DNA of 20,164 nt from a virus: positions 1-20,164 of IMG/VR virus record IMGVR_UViG_3300042516_001156; one strand, given 5' to 3'. The notes below the pieces were generated by a model, which was not told the origin of the DNA, made no database searches, and was given only the letters and a program-made list of their open reading frames with translations. The position numbers and the translations under genes are program-made. Shown one piece after another: positions 6,126 to 14,144 of the stretch (the first letter of the stretch is position 1; every line of letters begins with the position of its first letter).

Positions 6126-8537
6126 TTAGCTGAGGTTGCCGCCAAGACCCAAGCCAGCACTGAAGCCTTGGATCAGCAGTTGCCGCTCACCGCTCTCCAG
6201 CTGCAACACCACCTGCTCGCTGATTGCTTGCACCGCCTCCAGTTGCAGCACGCTCTGCAGGGTTGCCTCACCCAGGCTGCGGTTGATGCCCAGCGGCACC
6301 AGCAGCGTCTCCAACTGCAAGCGCACCTGCATGGCAGCGGTGCTGATCGGCTTGAACGGCAGCGCCAACGCCACAGGCGTCAGCTCCGTCTCAAACACTT
6401 CGGTTTCATCGTCCGGCAGGCTGTCAATCAGCGTTGTGACCGCTGCGCTGTCATTCACATCCACCGGTTCCACCAGCGTCACGCTGTTGAGCGGATCCTG
6501 CGGGCCGTTGTCCACATCTGCTGGCGGGGTCGGCAAGGCACTGGTGCCAGGGGCCACAGGGGTCCAGCGCGGGCCGCTGATGTCACCGCCTGTCAGGCCC
6601 CAGTAGAGCGCGTCGGTGGAGACCAGACAGCTGTTGGCGTCAAAGCTCCACGCGGTGCCATTGGTGCGGTAGGTGGCGGTGATGCCGCCGTTGCGCAGGT
6701 GAAACGCACCTAAAGGCTCGGTGGGCAGCACACCTAGGCCGGTGGTGACCTGCAGGCCGAGGCGATGACCGAGCAGCAGGCGGTTTTGCTCTTCCGCGTA
6801 GGTGGCCGCTGAGGCCGTGGCATCACCCTTGGTCACGCTGCCGTCGTCATTCACCACGTCATCCGGCAGGAAGGGCACCGCAAAACCGGTGGCCTTGTTG
6901 GCCCGCGTTTCGGGTGTGGCACCAACTTGAATGCGGCTGCCGCCTTGAATCACCGCCTCTGCGGTCTGATAGGGCGCCAAATAATCCGGCACCGGCTTCT
7001 CTGCATCGGTGGTATTGAGATCGGAGGTCACCACCTTCACGTCTTCCAGCACCAACCGGAAGAACTGCTCTAGATACGGTGCAAACTCAGCACCTGTAGT
7101 GGCTTTCAGGGCCGCCGCGCTGATGGCCTGCTGACCCATCTGCGTTAAGCCATAGGCGACATAGGTGCGCTCAATGCGCTTTTGCTTGCTGTCGCTGTAG
7201 AGAATGTCGGTAATGATGGACTGCTTCGTTCCCTCGCCGCTGGGGATGCTGCCCATCTTGGTGTAATCCTTGACGCCGATACGGCCCAGCGCTTCGGTGT
7301 AGGCCATCGTTTCGCTGCTCTCCTCGCGGATGACGCGAAAGGTCGGCAGCTTGGGCAGCAGCACAATCGTGCCCGCTGCAGTCATCACCGGGTGATCTGT
7401 CGCCGGATTGGCATCAGCGATGGCTTGCTGAGCAGCCAAGATCTCCTGCTGCACCTGCTCTTCTTCCTGCTCGCTCAGCGGTGGCGGCGGAATCTCTTCG
7501 TAGGTGTAGCGATCCGTCTTACGGCTGGTGATCGCTGTGGAAGCGCTTGGCCCGGTGATGCCGGCATTGAGGTGGTCCTGAATGACTTGGCTGTTGACCT
7601 TGACCAACGAGGTGCTGGTCACCGCCGTGCGTTCGATCACCCGGTTGTCAGGCTCCGCCTTCTGCTCAAAGGTTTCCACCGTCTCGGTGATCGGATAGCT
7701 GCGCGTGGTGCCATTGCGCAGCGTCACCTTTATCGATGTTTCTGTGCTAGTAGCCGAAGAATCCCAGGTCGCACGGAAGTTTCCATAATCGGCGCTGGTA
7801 ATCAATGCACCAGCTAGCCATTCCGTCGTCGGGGCATCGTCTTCCTCTTCCACGGTTTGCGCGGTGCCGCTACCAGTGGGGTTCTCCGTAAAGTCCAGCC
7901 CGCCTTGGTTGCCATTGAGGTCAATGACGCGATCAAAGCCAACGACAGGGCCACGATTGGGCAGATCCTTGTAAGAGCGGGCTACCAGTTTGTTTTGCGT
8001 ATTGAGATAACCAAAGCGCGTAACGCTGGCCAACATATCCGACAGTGTTTCTACATAGTCCTCAGACGCCAAAGCTGCAATCTGTTTCTTGAGGCTCCAA
8101 TTCCCAACAGCGCCAAGCTGCACACCAAGCCGATTGGCCACAACGGTGAAGGCTTCCCGCAGGTTCAAGGTCTTGGCCACCTTGGGAATGCGGCCATTGA
8201 GCCCATCCACCAAGGCGCTGTTAATCACGCCGCCGCCTTTGCCCTTCTCATACGCCAGCTTGTCGGCCATGCTGATCTGCGTCTGATTGCGCAGCGGATC
8301 CGCGTAGGCCTTGGTGACATAGAAAGGGCCACGCGGAAAGCGCACCGCCTTGGTCTCATCCGGCGTGATGTAGGCCAGCTTCACCACATCCCCGTGCGCA
8401 GGTGTCACCAAGCCGGCAATCACCAGCTCGCCGGTGGTCATCACCAGGCCCTGCCCCTGCACATGGTCATCCTTGACGCTGCCGGAGATGACCGGCCCCA
8501 AGTTGCAGAGGATCTGAGCGCGAACGTCAAGCACCAT
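6126..8537 (-). CDS. Tail hub / tail-tip protein (Tal-like)
   Basis: An 803-residue tail protein following the tape measure and a Dit-position protein, the usual place of the tail-associated hub. The ATG is chosen at a TGATG overlap with the preceding stop; the open frame runs further upstream but that part reads as frame-shadow sequence (many His, Arg, Pro). N-terminal residues 1-200 are beta-rich (PVISGSVKDDHVQG, LVTPAHGDVVKLAYITPDET) with AFTVVANRLGVQLG, similar in style to gp27-like hub domains. A central stretch has PPPPLSEQEEEQVQQEILAA, a proline hinge plus coiled coil, and the C-terminus repeats LQLE helices. I see no lysozyme or peptidase motif. Role by position and style: fairly likely; structure not proven. 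Confidence 0.6.
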   Translation of the reverse strand: MVLDVRAQILCNLGPVISGSVKDDHVQGQGLVMTTGELVIAGLVTPAHGDVVKLAYITPDETKAVRFPRGPFYVTKAYADPLRNQTQISMADKLAYEKGKGGGVINSALVDGLNGRIPKVAKTLNLREAFTVVANRLGVQLGAVGNWSLKKQIAALASEDYVETLSDMLASVTRFGYLNTQNKLVARSYKDLPNRGPVVGFDRVIDLNGNQGGLDFTENPTGSGTAQTVEEEDDAPTTEWLAGALITSADYGNFRATWDSSATSTETSIKVTLRNGTTRSYPITETVETFEQKAEPDNRVIERTAVTSTSLVKVNSQVIQDHLNAGITGPSASTAITSRKTDRYTYEEIPPPPLSEQEEEQVQQEILAAQQAIADANPATDHPVMTAAGTIVLLPKLPTFRVIREESSETMAYTEALGRIGVKDYTKMGSIPSGEGTKQSIITDILYSDSKQKRIERTYVAYGLTQMGQQAISAAALKATTGAEFAPYLEQFFRLVLEDVKVVTSDLNTTDAEKPVPDYLAPYQTAEAVIQGGSRIQVGATPETRANKATGFAVPFLPDDVVNDDGSVTKGDATASAATYAEEQNRLLLGHRLGLQVTTGLGVLPTEPLGAFHLRNGGITATYRTNGTAWSFDANSCLVSTDALYWGLTGGDISGPRWTPVAPGTSALPTPPADVDNGPQDPLNSVTLVEPVDVNDSAAVTTLIDSLPDDETEVFETELTPVALALPFKPISTAAMQVRLQLETLLVPLGINRSLGEATLQSVLQLEAVQAISEQVVLQLESGERQLLIQGFSAGLGLGGNLS
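6131..6143 (-). repeat. Gene-boundary element, copy 5
   Basis: Coding-strand GGCGGCAACCTCA, translated as Gly-Gly-Asn-Leu at the end of the hub protein, three codons or fewer from its TAA and about 29 nt before the next ATG. It is a weaker copy: GGCAACCT also occurs inside genes. Confidence 0.45.
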
Positions 8538-9286
8538 CAGACCTGCTCCACCGTCAGGCTCACGGTCCAGAGGTTGGTCTTGAGGCCGCCGACAATGCGA
8601 GCCTCCACGCTGGCCGTGGGCGGGCTGGTGGGCCACCAATCACCCGTTGAGGGTGTGCTCTGTACGGTGCTGGCCACCCAGTTGCGCAGGGTGGTGTAGG
8701 CCGCTTCATTGGCCACGGTGCCGGTGATCTGCCGCACGGCAGAAGCCCTGAGCGGGCCATTGATGTAAGCGAACCCACCGGCGGTGCGCTCCAGGCTGGG
8801 CAGGTCGTCGAGCGTTTCCATCGGCTCAGTGAGCGTGATCGTCACGCCGCCCAAGGTCACGGTGCCCAGGCTGGGCAGCAGGGCATCATCCGCAGCGCTG
8901 CTCTTCTCCAGTGACTTCTTCGCCACCGTGAGCGCCTGATTGGCATCCACCAACGTCGCGGTGAGCTGCACATAGGCGCCGACCTGCTCAATGCTGGGCG
9001 CCTCGGTGAACCAACAGGCCACACCAGAGGCGGTGAGGCCATTGGCGCTGTAGCTGAGCGCCACCGTGCTGCCGACGCTGTTGCTGGCGATGGAATCGGC
9101 ATCGCCGCGCCGTGCTGCCAGCCACGTCTCAAAGATCGAGATGAACTGCCCCAGCTCCGTGCTGTTGAGCAGGCCGCTCACGGTCCAGCTGCGGGCCGCA
9201 AGGCCCAGGCTCACATCCTCAGAGGTGTAACCCAGCGGCTGCGCGGTCAGCTTGCTGATGGTCAGGCCGTTGATCGTGACGCTCAT
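8537..9286 (-). CDS. Two-domain distal tail-like protein
   Basis: A 249-residue protein between tape measure and hub, the position of a distal tail (Dit) protein. Two halves look alike: residues 1 to about 115 (VNGLTISKLTAQPLG-like strand, WTVSGLLNSTELGQFISIFE, VQLTATLVDA) and residues about 140-249 (GGVTITLTEPMETLDD, RQITGTVANEAAYTTLRNWV, LWTVSLTVEQV). Each half has strands, one helix after a [IV][ST]G motif, and a closing strand, as in tail-tube-fold proteins. The ATG overlaps the tape measure stop (TGATG) and the stop overlaps the hub start, so three tail genes are coupled. Structural tail role is quite sure; Dit identity is an inference. Confidence 0.6.
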   Translation of the reverse strand: MSVTINGLTISKLTAQPLGYTSEDVSLGLAARSWTVSGLLNSTELGQFISIFETWLAARRGDADSIASNSVGSTVALSYSANGLTASGVACWFTEAPSIEQVGAYVQLTATLVDANQALTVAKKSLEKSSAADDALLPSLGTVTLGGVTITLTEPMETLDDLPSLERTAGGFAYINGPLRASAVRQITGTVANEAAYTTLRNWVASTVQSTPSTGDWWPTSPPTASVEARIVGGLKTNLWTVSLTVEQV

Positions 9287-11817
9287 CAGCCGCCTGTTCC
9301 GCTAACCACCGCACCACTTGAGTTGCCCCTTGCGGCGCTGTTGTTGACGGTGACATTGACCACCGGTGCCTTGGCGGTGTTGGTGGCAATGGTGGAGAGG
9401 AAGCTGTTCATCTGGGAGAACTGCTGGCTGCCGTCAATCACCGTGTTGATTTGCGCCTGGAAGGATGTGGACAGCTCGCCACGAGCTTGCGCCGCTTCCT
9501 GCAGCTGAGCTTTGAAGTTGCGAGCTGATACCGCTGCAGCATCGACATAGGACGCTTGCTGGCTCAGTTCGGCATTGACATCAGCTTGCAGCTGGGCTTG
9601 CTGCTCCTTGGATGCAAACTCGGCTTGAGAGTTCAGCGCTAGCAGGCGTTGCTGCGAGAGCTGATCACGGGCAGCGGCCTGCTGATCCGCGAGCAGCTGC
9701 TGGCGCAGGGCCCCGAGTCCTTGCTCTTGGCTGTTGGTTTCCTTGATCAGATCAAGGTTCTGCTGGGCTAGCTCCACCTGCCGCTGCGTTTCGGCAGTGC
9801 CCTTTTCGCTGTTCTGCTGCTTCGCTTGCGACAGAGCAATCTCTGCCTCAATCACCGCCCGCTTGCCTGCAGCCGCCAGCTTCTGCTGCTCAAAGGCCAA
9901 GCTGGCCTGCTGCGCCTGCTGCTCGGTGCCAAGCGCAATGGCCTTGAGATCAAACTCGGCCACGGTCTGATTGAACTTGCGCTGGCCAAACTCCAGCTCT
10001 AAGGCCCGGCGCTGCGCGTCATTGGTTGCCAGCTTCTGCGCCTGCGACAGCTCCTGATCCAGCAGGCTCTTGATCGTGTCGCTGCGGCCAATGGCGGCAT
10101 CAGCGCGGACCTTATTGATCTGGCCGATCAGTTGGTATTCCTGGCTGTAGAAGCCCAGCCGCGCCTCTTGCGCCTTGAGGTTGGACTGCTCCGCACTGAG
10201 GCTGGCCAGCTGCTGATTGGTGATCTTCTGCCGCGCCAGCTTCTGGCTTTCAATCAGCTTGGTGGCGTTGTTTTGCTGCTTATTGGTCTTCTCTACCTCT
10301 TTGCCGAGCTTGGCCTGTTCTTTGCCGCCATCACCCATGGCAGCAGCCACTGCCGCAGCCGTTGCAGCACCGACACCCAAGGCAATGGCCACCTTGGCGG
10401 CGTTGGCCGGGTTGAGCACTGTTTGCGCCACAGCTGAAGCCACGGCCAAGGCTTTCTGCGCCAGCGCTGCACCTTGAGTAGCAATCGCCAGCGTCGTCAC
10501 CGCTGCCGCCACGCCCAAGATCAGGGGCTTTAAGCCCACTGCCGCCGCCGCTGTATTCAGGAAACCACCTACTAAGGGACCAAAGGCCACATCCGTGGTG
10601 GCCACCAGATCGGAGAGCGCATTGCCAATGCGGACAATGCCTTGGCTAATGGTCGTGGAGTTTTCTTGGCTGGCTTTGGCTGCAGCGCCAACGCTATTGC
10701 GCTGGTTTTCTAGGTTTTTGGTGTATTTGACTAGGCCATCATTAAGTAGCGGCTGAATTGCAGCGACAGCTTCAATGCTGCCAAACAATTTACTGGTGGA
10801 CTCGGCACTACCTTGCGTTCTGGTGGCGACATCCTTGAGAACCTCGCCAAGGCCTTTGGCTTGTAGTGCCTGAAGGTTGAAATCAAGGCCTAGTCTTTCC
10901 GCTTCTTCTTGAGCCTTGGCCGTGGGCTCAACGATGGCGGCAATCGCCTGACGGAGGCCAGCGAATGTTGACTCAACCGGAACACCTTGCGCAGTGGCAG
11001 AAGCCACCGCAGCATTCAGCTCTTCAATGCTGACACCAGCCGCTGCCGCGATTGGTGCAACGCGACCAATTTGATCGGCATACTGTGAAACAACAATCTT
11101 GCCGTCGTTCTGCGTCTGGATGAATTGATCAACAATCGCCCCAGCGCTATCGGCCGACAGCCCGTAAGCATTGAGCACCGAAGTTGTGGCATCCGCGACG
11201 GTGTTCAGCTCTGCAAAGCCGCCCACCGCACCAAGGGCTGAGGCCTTGAGCACCTTGGCTGCATCGGAAGCCGTAGCAAAGCCCGATGAAGCCACGTCAT
11301 ATGCAGCCTGCGTCAGCTTGACCTGACTGACGTTATTGCCGATTTCAGAGGCAACTGCAGACAGCTCCTTGGCTAGGTCTGCCGAGTTAATCCCCAGCGT
11401 TCTGACGGCTGCATTGGCAGCATCAAGCTGCTTGAGCTGATCAAACGCACCTGCTGCTACACCAGCGGCTCCAACGGCCAAGCCGATTTGGCCGGCAATG
11501 TCACCAAAGCCTCCGAGGGCACCACCACCACTGAGATCACCCTCAACCTTCTTACGCTCACCCGTCGCTGTGCGGATGGCAGCCGCCAGCTCCTTGTATT
11601 TGGCCGAGCCGATCTCCACCAGCCGGATCTCTTCTTTGAGGCTGGTGATCCGAATGTCCAGCGCCGCCAGCGTGCCCTTGCTGGCCTTAGCTCCTAAGGC
11701 GTTTTCAATGCCCTGCCCGGCCCGCTGCGCCAGCGTCCGCACCTGCTCGATGCCAGCGCGGAAGGCCGTGGTGTCCAGCAGGACATCAAACGTCGCCCGC
11801 CCCAGCGATTCCGCCAC
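9286..11817 (-). CDS. Tail tape measure protein (TP901 type)
   Basis: An 843-residue protein that sets tail length and passes with DNA into the host. Residues about 105-335 match the TP901-type tape measure core (LTQAAYDVASSGFATASDAA, GAIVDQFIQTQNDGKIVVSQ, IEELNAAVASATAQGVP). Residues about 428-495 are strongly hydrophobic (LILGVAAAVTTLAIATQGAA, then VAIALGVGAATAAAVAAAM), likely membrane-inserting. From about 500 to 800 it is long Gln/Ala/Glu coiled coil, and it ends in a Gly/Ser-rich tail. At roughly 1.5 angstrom per residue the tail would be about 125 nm. The start is GTG with AGGCAGGA a few bases upstream. DNA between about 10560 and 11400 is somewhat AT-richer than the ends. Confidence 0.92.
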   Translation of the reverse strand: MAESLGRATFDVLLDTTAFRAGIEQVRTLAQRAGQGIENALGAKASKGTLAALDIRITSLKEEIRLVEIGSAKYKELAAAIRTATGERKKVEGDLSGGGALGGFGDIAGQIGLAVGAAGVAAGAFDQLKQLDAANAAVRTLGINSADLAKELSAVASEIGNNVSQVKLTQAAYDVASSGFATASDAAKVLKASALGAVGGFAELNTVADATTSVLNAYGLSADSAGAIVDQFIQTQNDGKIVVSQYADQIGRVAPIAAAAGVSIEELNAAVASATAQGVPVESTFAGLRQAIAAIVEPTAKAQEEAERLGLDFNLQALQAKGLGEVLKDVATRTQGSAESTSKLFGSIEAVAAIQPLLNDGLVKYTKNLENQRNSVGAAAKASQENSTTISQGIVRIGNALSDLVATTDVAFGPLVGGFLNTAAAAVGLKPLILGVAAAVTTLAIATQGAALAQKALAVASAVAQTVLNPANAAKVAIALGVGAATAAAVAAAMGDGGKEQAKLGKEVEKTNKQQNNATKLIESQKLARQKITNQQLASLSAEQSNLKAQEARLGFYSQEYQLIGQINKVRADAAIGRSDTIKSLLDQELSQAQKLATNDAQRRALELEFGQRKFNQTVAEFDLKAIALGTEQQAQQASLAFEQQKLAAAGKRAVIEAEIALSQAKQQNSEKGTAETQRQVELAQQNLDLIKETNSQEQGLGALRQQLLADQQAAARDQLSQQRLLALNSQAEFASKEQQAQLQADVNAELSQQASYVDAAAVSARNFKAQLQEAAQARGELSTSFQAQINTVIDGSQQFSQMNSFLSTIATNTAKAPVVNVTVNNSAARGNSSGAVVSGTGG
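9318..9330 (-). repeat. Gene-boundary element, copy 6
   Basis: Coding-strand AGGGGCAACTCAA, inside the last codons of the tape measure gene, read as Arg-Gly-Asn-Ser, a different reading frame from other translated copies. It lies about 41 nt before the next ATG. Confidence 0.55.
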
Positions 11818-11836
11818 GCTTCCTGCCTCTGTGCTG

Positions 11837-11849
11837 TGAAGTTGCCCCT
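11837..11849 (-). repeat. Gene-boundary element, copy 7
   Basis: AGGGGCAACTTCA, the exact 13-mer, directly abutting the TGA of the neck gene in the non-coding gap, about 29 nt before the GTG of the tape measure gene. Confidence 0.75.
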
Positions 11850-12256
11850 CAGCGCAGCAGCTTCTGCAGCGTGTTCAACGGCGGCAGCTTGAACAGCGCT
11901 GGCGTGATCCAGTCTCGTGGTGGCATCTGATTGCCGGCCCTGGTGCGGTAGCCCTTCAGGACATAGAGCGAATAGTCCACGTTCCAGCTGAAGCGGTAGG
12001 CGAACTTTCCGGTCTGCGTGCGCTGGATGCTTTGGCGCAGGGCACCGCTATCAATGATGTCCCTCGGGCTGCCGACGCTCTCACGCCCTTTGCCCTTGCG
12101 GTTGTAGCTGCCGCGTGTCGTCTTGTATTCACTCGGCCAGCTGAACTGCTTGGTGCCGATCTCCTTGGTGAACTGCGCCTCAAGCCGCTGGCTGTAGCGC
12201 TCCCAAGCCCGCTCCAGGCGATCTTCAATCAGCGTGGCGTCGATCTCGATCCGCAC
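11849..12256 (-). CDS. HK97 gp10-like neck / tail-completion protein
   Basis: A 135-residue basic protein with the layout of HK97 gp10-type proteins: a helical N-terminus (LIEDRLERAWERYSQRLEAQ), SPRDIIDSGALRQSIQ, a central beta strand (FAYRFSWNVDYSLYVLKGY) and PPRDWITPAL near the end. These proteins sit at the head-tail joint or tail terminus. The start is GTG, three bases after the TGA of the head-closure gene and with CAGGAG just upstream. No enzyme motif. The S-G-x-L-x-x-S and W-V-D-Y-x-x-Y-type features make the family call fairly good. Confidence 0.75.
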   Translation of the reverse strand: MRIEIDATLIEDRLERAWERYSQRLEAQFTKEIGTKQFSWPSEYKTTRGSYNRKGKGRESVGSPRDIIDSGALRQSIQRTQTGKFAYRFSWNVDYSLYVLKGYRTRAGNQMPPRDWITPALFKLPPLNTLQKLLR

Positions 12257-12259
12257 GGC

Positions 12260-12655
12260 TCACTCCTGCCGCACGGCATCCAGCACCACCACATGGCCGA
12301 CGTTGGCCTCCAGCAGAGCGCCGATGCCGCCACGGCCGTAGGCGCTGCGCAAGGCCACCAGCGTCACGTCGTAGATGCTGCCGTCGTCAATCTCCAGGCT
12401 GCCGGTCATACCTTCCAGCACCGCATCATCCAGCAGCTGCGGGTCGGTGGCGTAACCCTCAAAGCGTGAGGTGCGGACATCCACGCCGGCGAAGTTCTGG
12501 CCGATGGTGGCGCCGATCTCTTTGACAAAGACGCGGTAAGTGGTGGCCGTTGTGTTGGCCACCACGTTGCCGGTGTAGGGGTCGGTGGTGGTGCCCGCTG
12601 CAGGGAGCTGCACGGTCAGCTCCCCGTTGCTGTAGGCATCCAGCGGGCTCGCCAT
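12260..12655 (-). CDS. Head-closure / head-tail adaptor-like protein
   Basis: A 131-residue beta-rich protein (ELTVQLPAAGTTTDPYTGNV, TTYRVFVKEIG, SLEIDDGSIYDVTLVALRSA) between tail tube and gp10-like genes. Size and strand-rich layout fit SPP1 gp16-type head-closure (stopper) proteins, which seal the portal after packaging. The ATG comes eight bases after the tail tube stop, and its own stop precedes the GTG of the next gene by a base. Family call is from position and style; I see no decisive motif. Confidence 0.55.
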   Translation of the reverse strand: MASPLDAYSNGELTVQLPAAGTTTDPYTGNVVANTTATTYRVFVKEIGATIGQNFAGVDVRTSRFEGYATDPQLLDDAVLEGMTGSLEIDDGSIYDVTLVALRSAYGRGGIGALLEANVGHVVVLDAVRQE

Positions 12656-12663
12656 CAGCTACC

Positions 12664-13137
12664 TCAGGGGGTGGGTGCAGTGGCTTCGGTGTAGGTGTAA
12701 GAGCCGTATCCCTGCAGGGTGAAGCTCACAGTGGCGATACCACCGGCCTCAATCGACTCCGAGAAGTCGGTGATGATGCCGATGCCAGCGTGCTTTTCCA
12801 CGGTGGCTACCGAGGCGCCAGGGTCAGGCGATTCCCGATACCACTTCACGTATTGCCCGGTCGGCGCATCCAGAGCCGCGTCCTTCAGGAGCTTGTAGCC
12901 CGCATCCACGGTGTCCAGGTTCATGGTCATCGGGATGCTGTAGCTCTGCGAGGTCGCCACAGCCTTCTGGAAACCACCGGTGGTGCCGTAATCGGTCACC
13001 GTCTGGGTTTCAGTGGTGCCTTCAATACCGGCGTTGGTGAGATTCAGGATCTCAGTCAGGCCGGTGCTGCTGCTGGGATGGGCGGCATCGGCAGAGGTGG
13101 CGTCGGCCATCCAAAGCCGATAGCCCTGCGAGCTCAT
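12664..13137 (-). CDS. Major tail tube protein
   Basis: A 157-residue protein with strong features of siphovirus tail tube subunits: GLTEILNLTNAGIEGTTETQ, YGTTGGFQKAVATSQSYSIP, WYRESPDP, and the closing FSESIEAGGIATVSFTLQGY that marks this family. It polymerises into the hollow tail tube around the tape measure. I start it at ATG 13137 (SSQGYRLW) instead of a TTG eight codons upstream; GGAG lies some 20 nt before the ATG, so the start is not certain. It directly follows the HNH gene, whose 3' end carries a gene-boundary copy. Confidence 0.88.
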   Translation of the reverse strand: MSSQGYRLWMADATSADAAHPSSSTGLTEILNLTNAGIEGTTETQTVTDYGTTGGFQKAVATSQSYSIPMTMNLDTVDAGYKLLKDAALDAPTGQYVKWYRESPDPGASVATVEKHAGIGIITDFSESIEAGGIATVSFTLQGYGSYTYTEATAPTP

Positions 13138-13173
13138 AAAGGCCAAGGATGCTGGCTCCAAAAGCGATCTAGC

Positions 13174-13186
13174 TCAAGTTGCCTGC
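13174..13186 (-). repeat. Gene-boundary element, copy 8
   Basis: Coding-strand GCAGGCAACTTGA; its last three bases are the TGA stop of the HNH gene. It lies about 45 nt before the tail tube ATG, or about 21 nt before the alternative TTG start. Confidence 0.55.
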
Positions 13187-13680
13187 GGCTTTTTGCCCCA
13201 ACGGCGGTGCCTGCGATTGTTGGCCTGCTGCCACTTGTCAGCCCACCGGCAGTTGTCAGGGCCGTAACCCAGATCGTTGTTGATTCGATCCAGGCTGCAA
13301 CCATCTGGCCGATCACCCATATCGACATAGAAGGCATCAAAGCTGGCTTGCCACTGAGCACAGACGGTGATGCCACGGCCTGCGTATTCCTGAAAGTCAG
13401 GGTGATTGGGATTGCCGCAGCGCTGCTTCATGTTCAGCCAACTGGTGTAGGCCCCTGTATGCCGCCCACTCTTGGTCTTCCTGCGTCGGTTTGCCTCTTG
13501 CCGCCAGCAGCCACAGCTGCGCGTCGTGCCATGCACCACATTGGTGGGCTGGTAGGTCTTGACGGTGCCGCAATCGCAGCGGCAGATCAGATGGCGTCGC
13601 CCACGGATCCGCTCCTCTGTGTAGCCGATGACAGTGAGCTGGTGGAACCGTTGACCGGTTCGATCTATCTTGCGTGGCAT
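13174..13680 (-). CDS. HNH homing-type endonuclease
   Basis: A 168-residue DNA-cutting protein of the phage free-standing HNH type. MPRKIDRTGQRFHQLTVIGY is the usual N-terminus of this group, so I take ATG 13680, not the GTG upstream. A cysteine-rich zinc site follows (CRCDC near 33-37 and SCGC near 55-58), then YTSWLNMKQRCGNPNHPDF, GRGITVCAQW, and the nuclease core CSLDRINNDLGYGPDNCRWA at about 128-147, ending with QQANNRR. Such genes are selfish inserts that cut phage DNA lacking them and spread into it. It separates a probable connector gene from the tail tube gene. All key residues look present, so it may be active. Confidence 0.88.
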   Translation of the reverse strand: MPRKIDRTGQRFHQLTVIGYTEERIRGRRHLICRCDCGTVKTYQPTNVVHGTTRSCGCWRQEANRRRKTKSGRHTGAYTSWLNMKQRCGNPNHPDFQEYAGRGITVCAQWQASFDAFYVDMGDRPDGCSLDRINNDLGYGPDNCRWADKWQQANNRRHRRWGKKPQAT

Positions 13681-13744
13681 CAGCCTGAGTAGCAGGTTGG
13701 TCACGGATCAGGCAGTTGGCTCTGCGCTGATCCACTCCATTTTC

Positions 13745-14116
13745 CTAGGAGCGCAGCAGCTCTGCCTGGCCGCCGGCCTTGGCGTAGAGGTTGGAGAAGC
13801 GCCCGTCGTAGCCAATCGCTAGCGACAGCTGCTCCCGCCAGTAGGCCTGCTGGGAGCGGATGCCGGCGAGCTTGGCCTCGGGGTTGCCGGGCTGCCATTC
13901 AAGAACGTCGGCGCGGATCAGGCCGAGGTCTTCAGAGGCCTTGGCTTCAAAGCTGGTTTCTAGGGTATTGAGCTTGGCGATGGCGCTTTGGCTGGTGGTG
14001 ATGGAGGCGGCCGAGGCCTCAGCCATCAATACGTCGAGGTGATCGAGGGCGATGGTGGTGGCCGGGATGGCGAGGTGGCGGCGGATTGCTTCGCGGTCAG
14101 TGGAAACCCAGGCCAT
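13745..14116 (-). CDS. Probable head-tail connector, unrecognised family
   Basis: A 123-residue, mostly helical protein (REAIRRHLAIPATTIALDHL, SITTSQSAIAKLNTLETSFE, RSQQAYWREQLSLAIGYDGR, YAKAGGQAELLRS). No enzyme motif or membrane segment is seen. All-helical proteins of this size that follow portal and MuF genes are often head-tail connectors, so that role is suggested. The ATG lies 15 nt after the MuF stop, with a gene-boundary copy overlapping that stop. Past its stop there are 64 nt before the HNH ATG. Confidence 0.5.
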   Translation of the reverse strand: MAWVSTDREAIRRHLAIPATTIALDHLDVLMAEASAASITTSQSAIAKLNTLETSFEAKASEDLGLIRADVLEWQPGNPEAKLAGIRSQQAYWREQLSLAIGYDGRFSNLYAKAGGQAELLRS

Positions 14117-14131
14117 GGCGAGCGCTTTTGC

Positions 14132-14144
14132 TTAGGTTGCCCCT
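14132..14144 (-). repeat. Gene-boundary element, copy 9
   Basis: Coding-strand AGGGGCAACCTAA; the final TAA is the stop of the MuF gene (Gly-Ala-Thr-stop). About 25 nt before the connector ATG. Confidence 0.65.

Noticed and set aside
8538-8639. Upstream extension of the tail hub gene
   Set aside because: The extra 34 residues overlap the end of the preceding gene and read as shadow sequence; TGATG gives a natural start.
12550-13692. Long plus-strand open frame of 380 codons opposite the tail tube and HNH genes
   Set aside because: It lies antisense to two well-supported proteins, and its translation has the biased composition of a reverse-frame shadow in GC-rich DNA.
13708-13740. Ten-codon frame MEWISAEPTA between the connector and the HNH gene
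   Set aside because: Too short to support as a gene, with no ribosome site or coupling.
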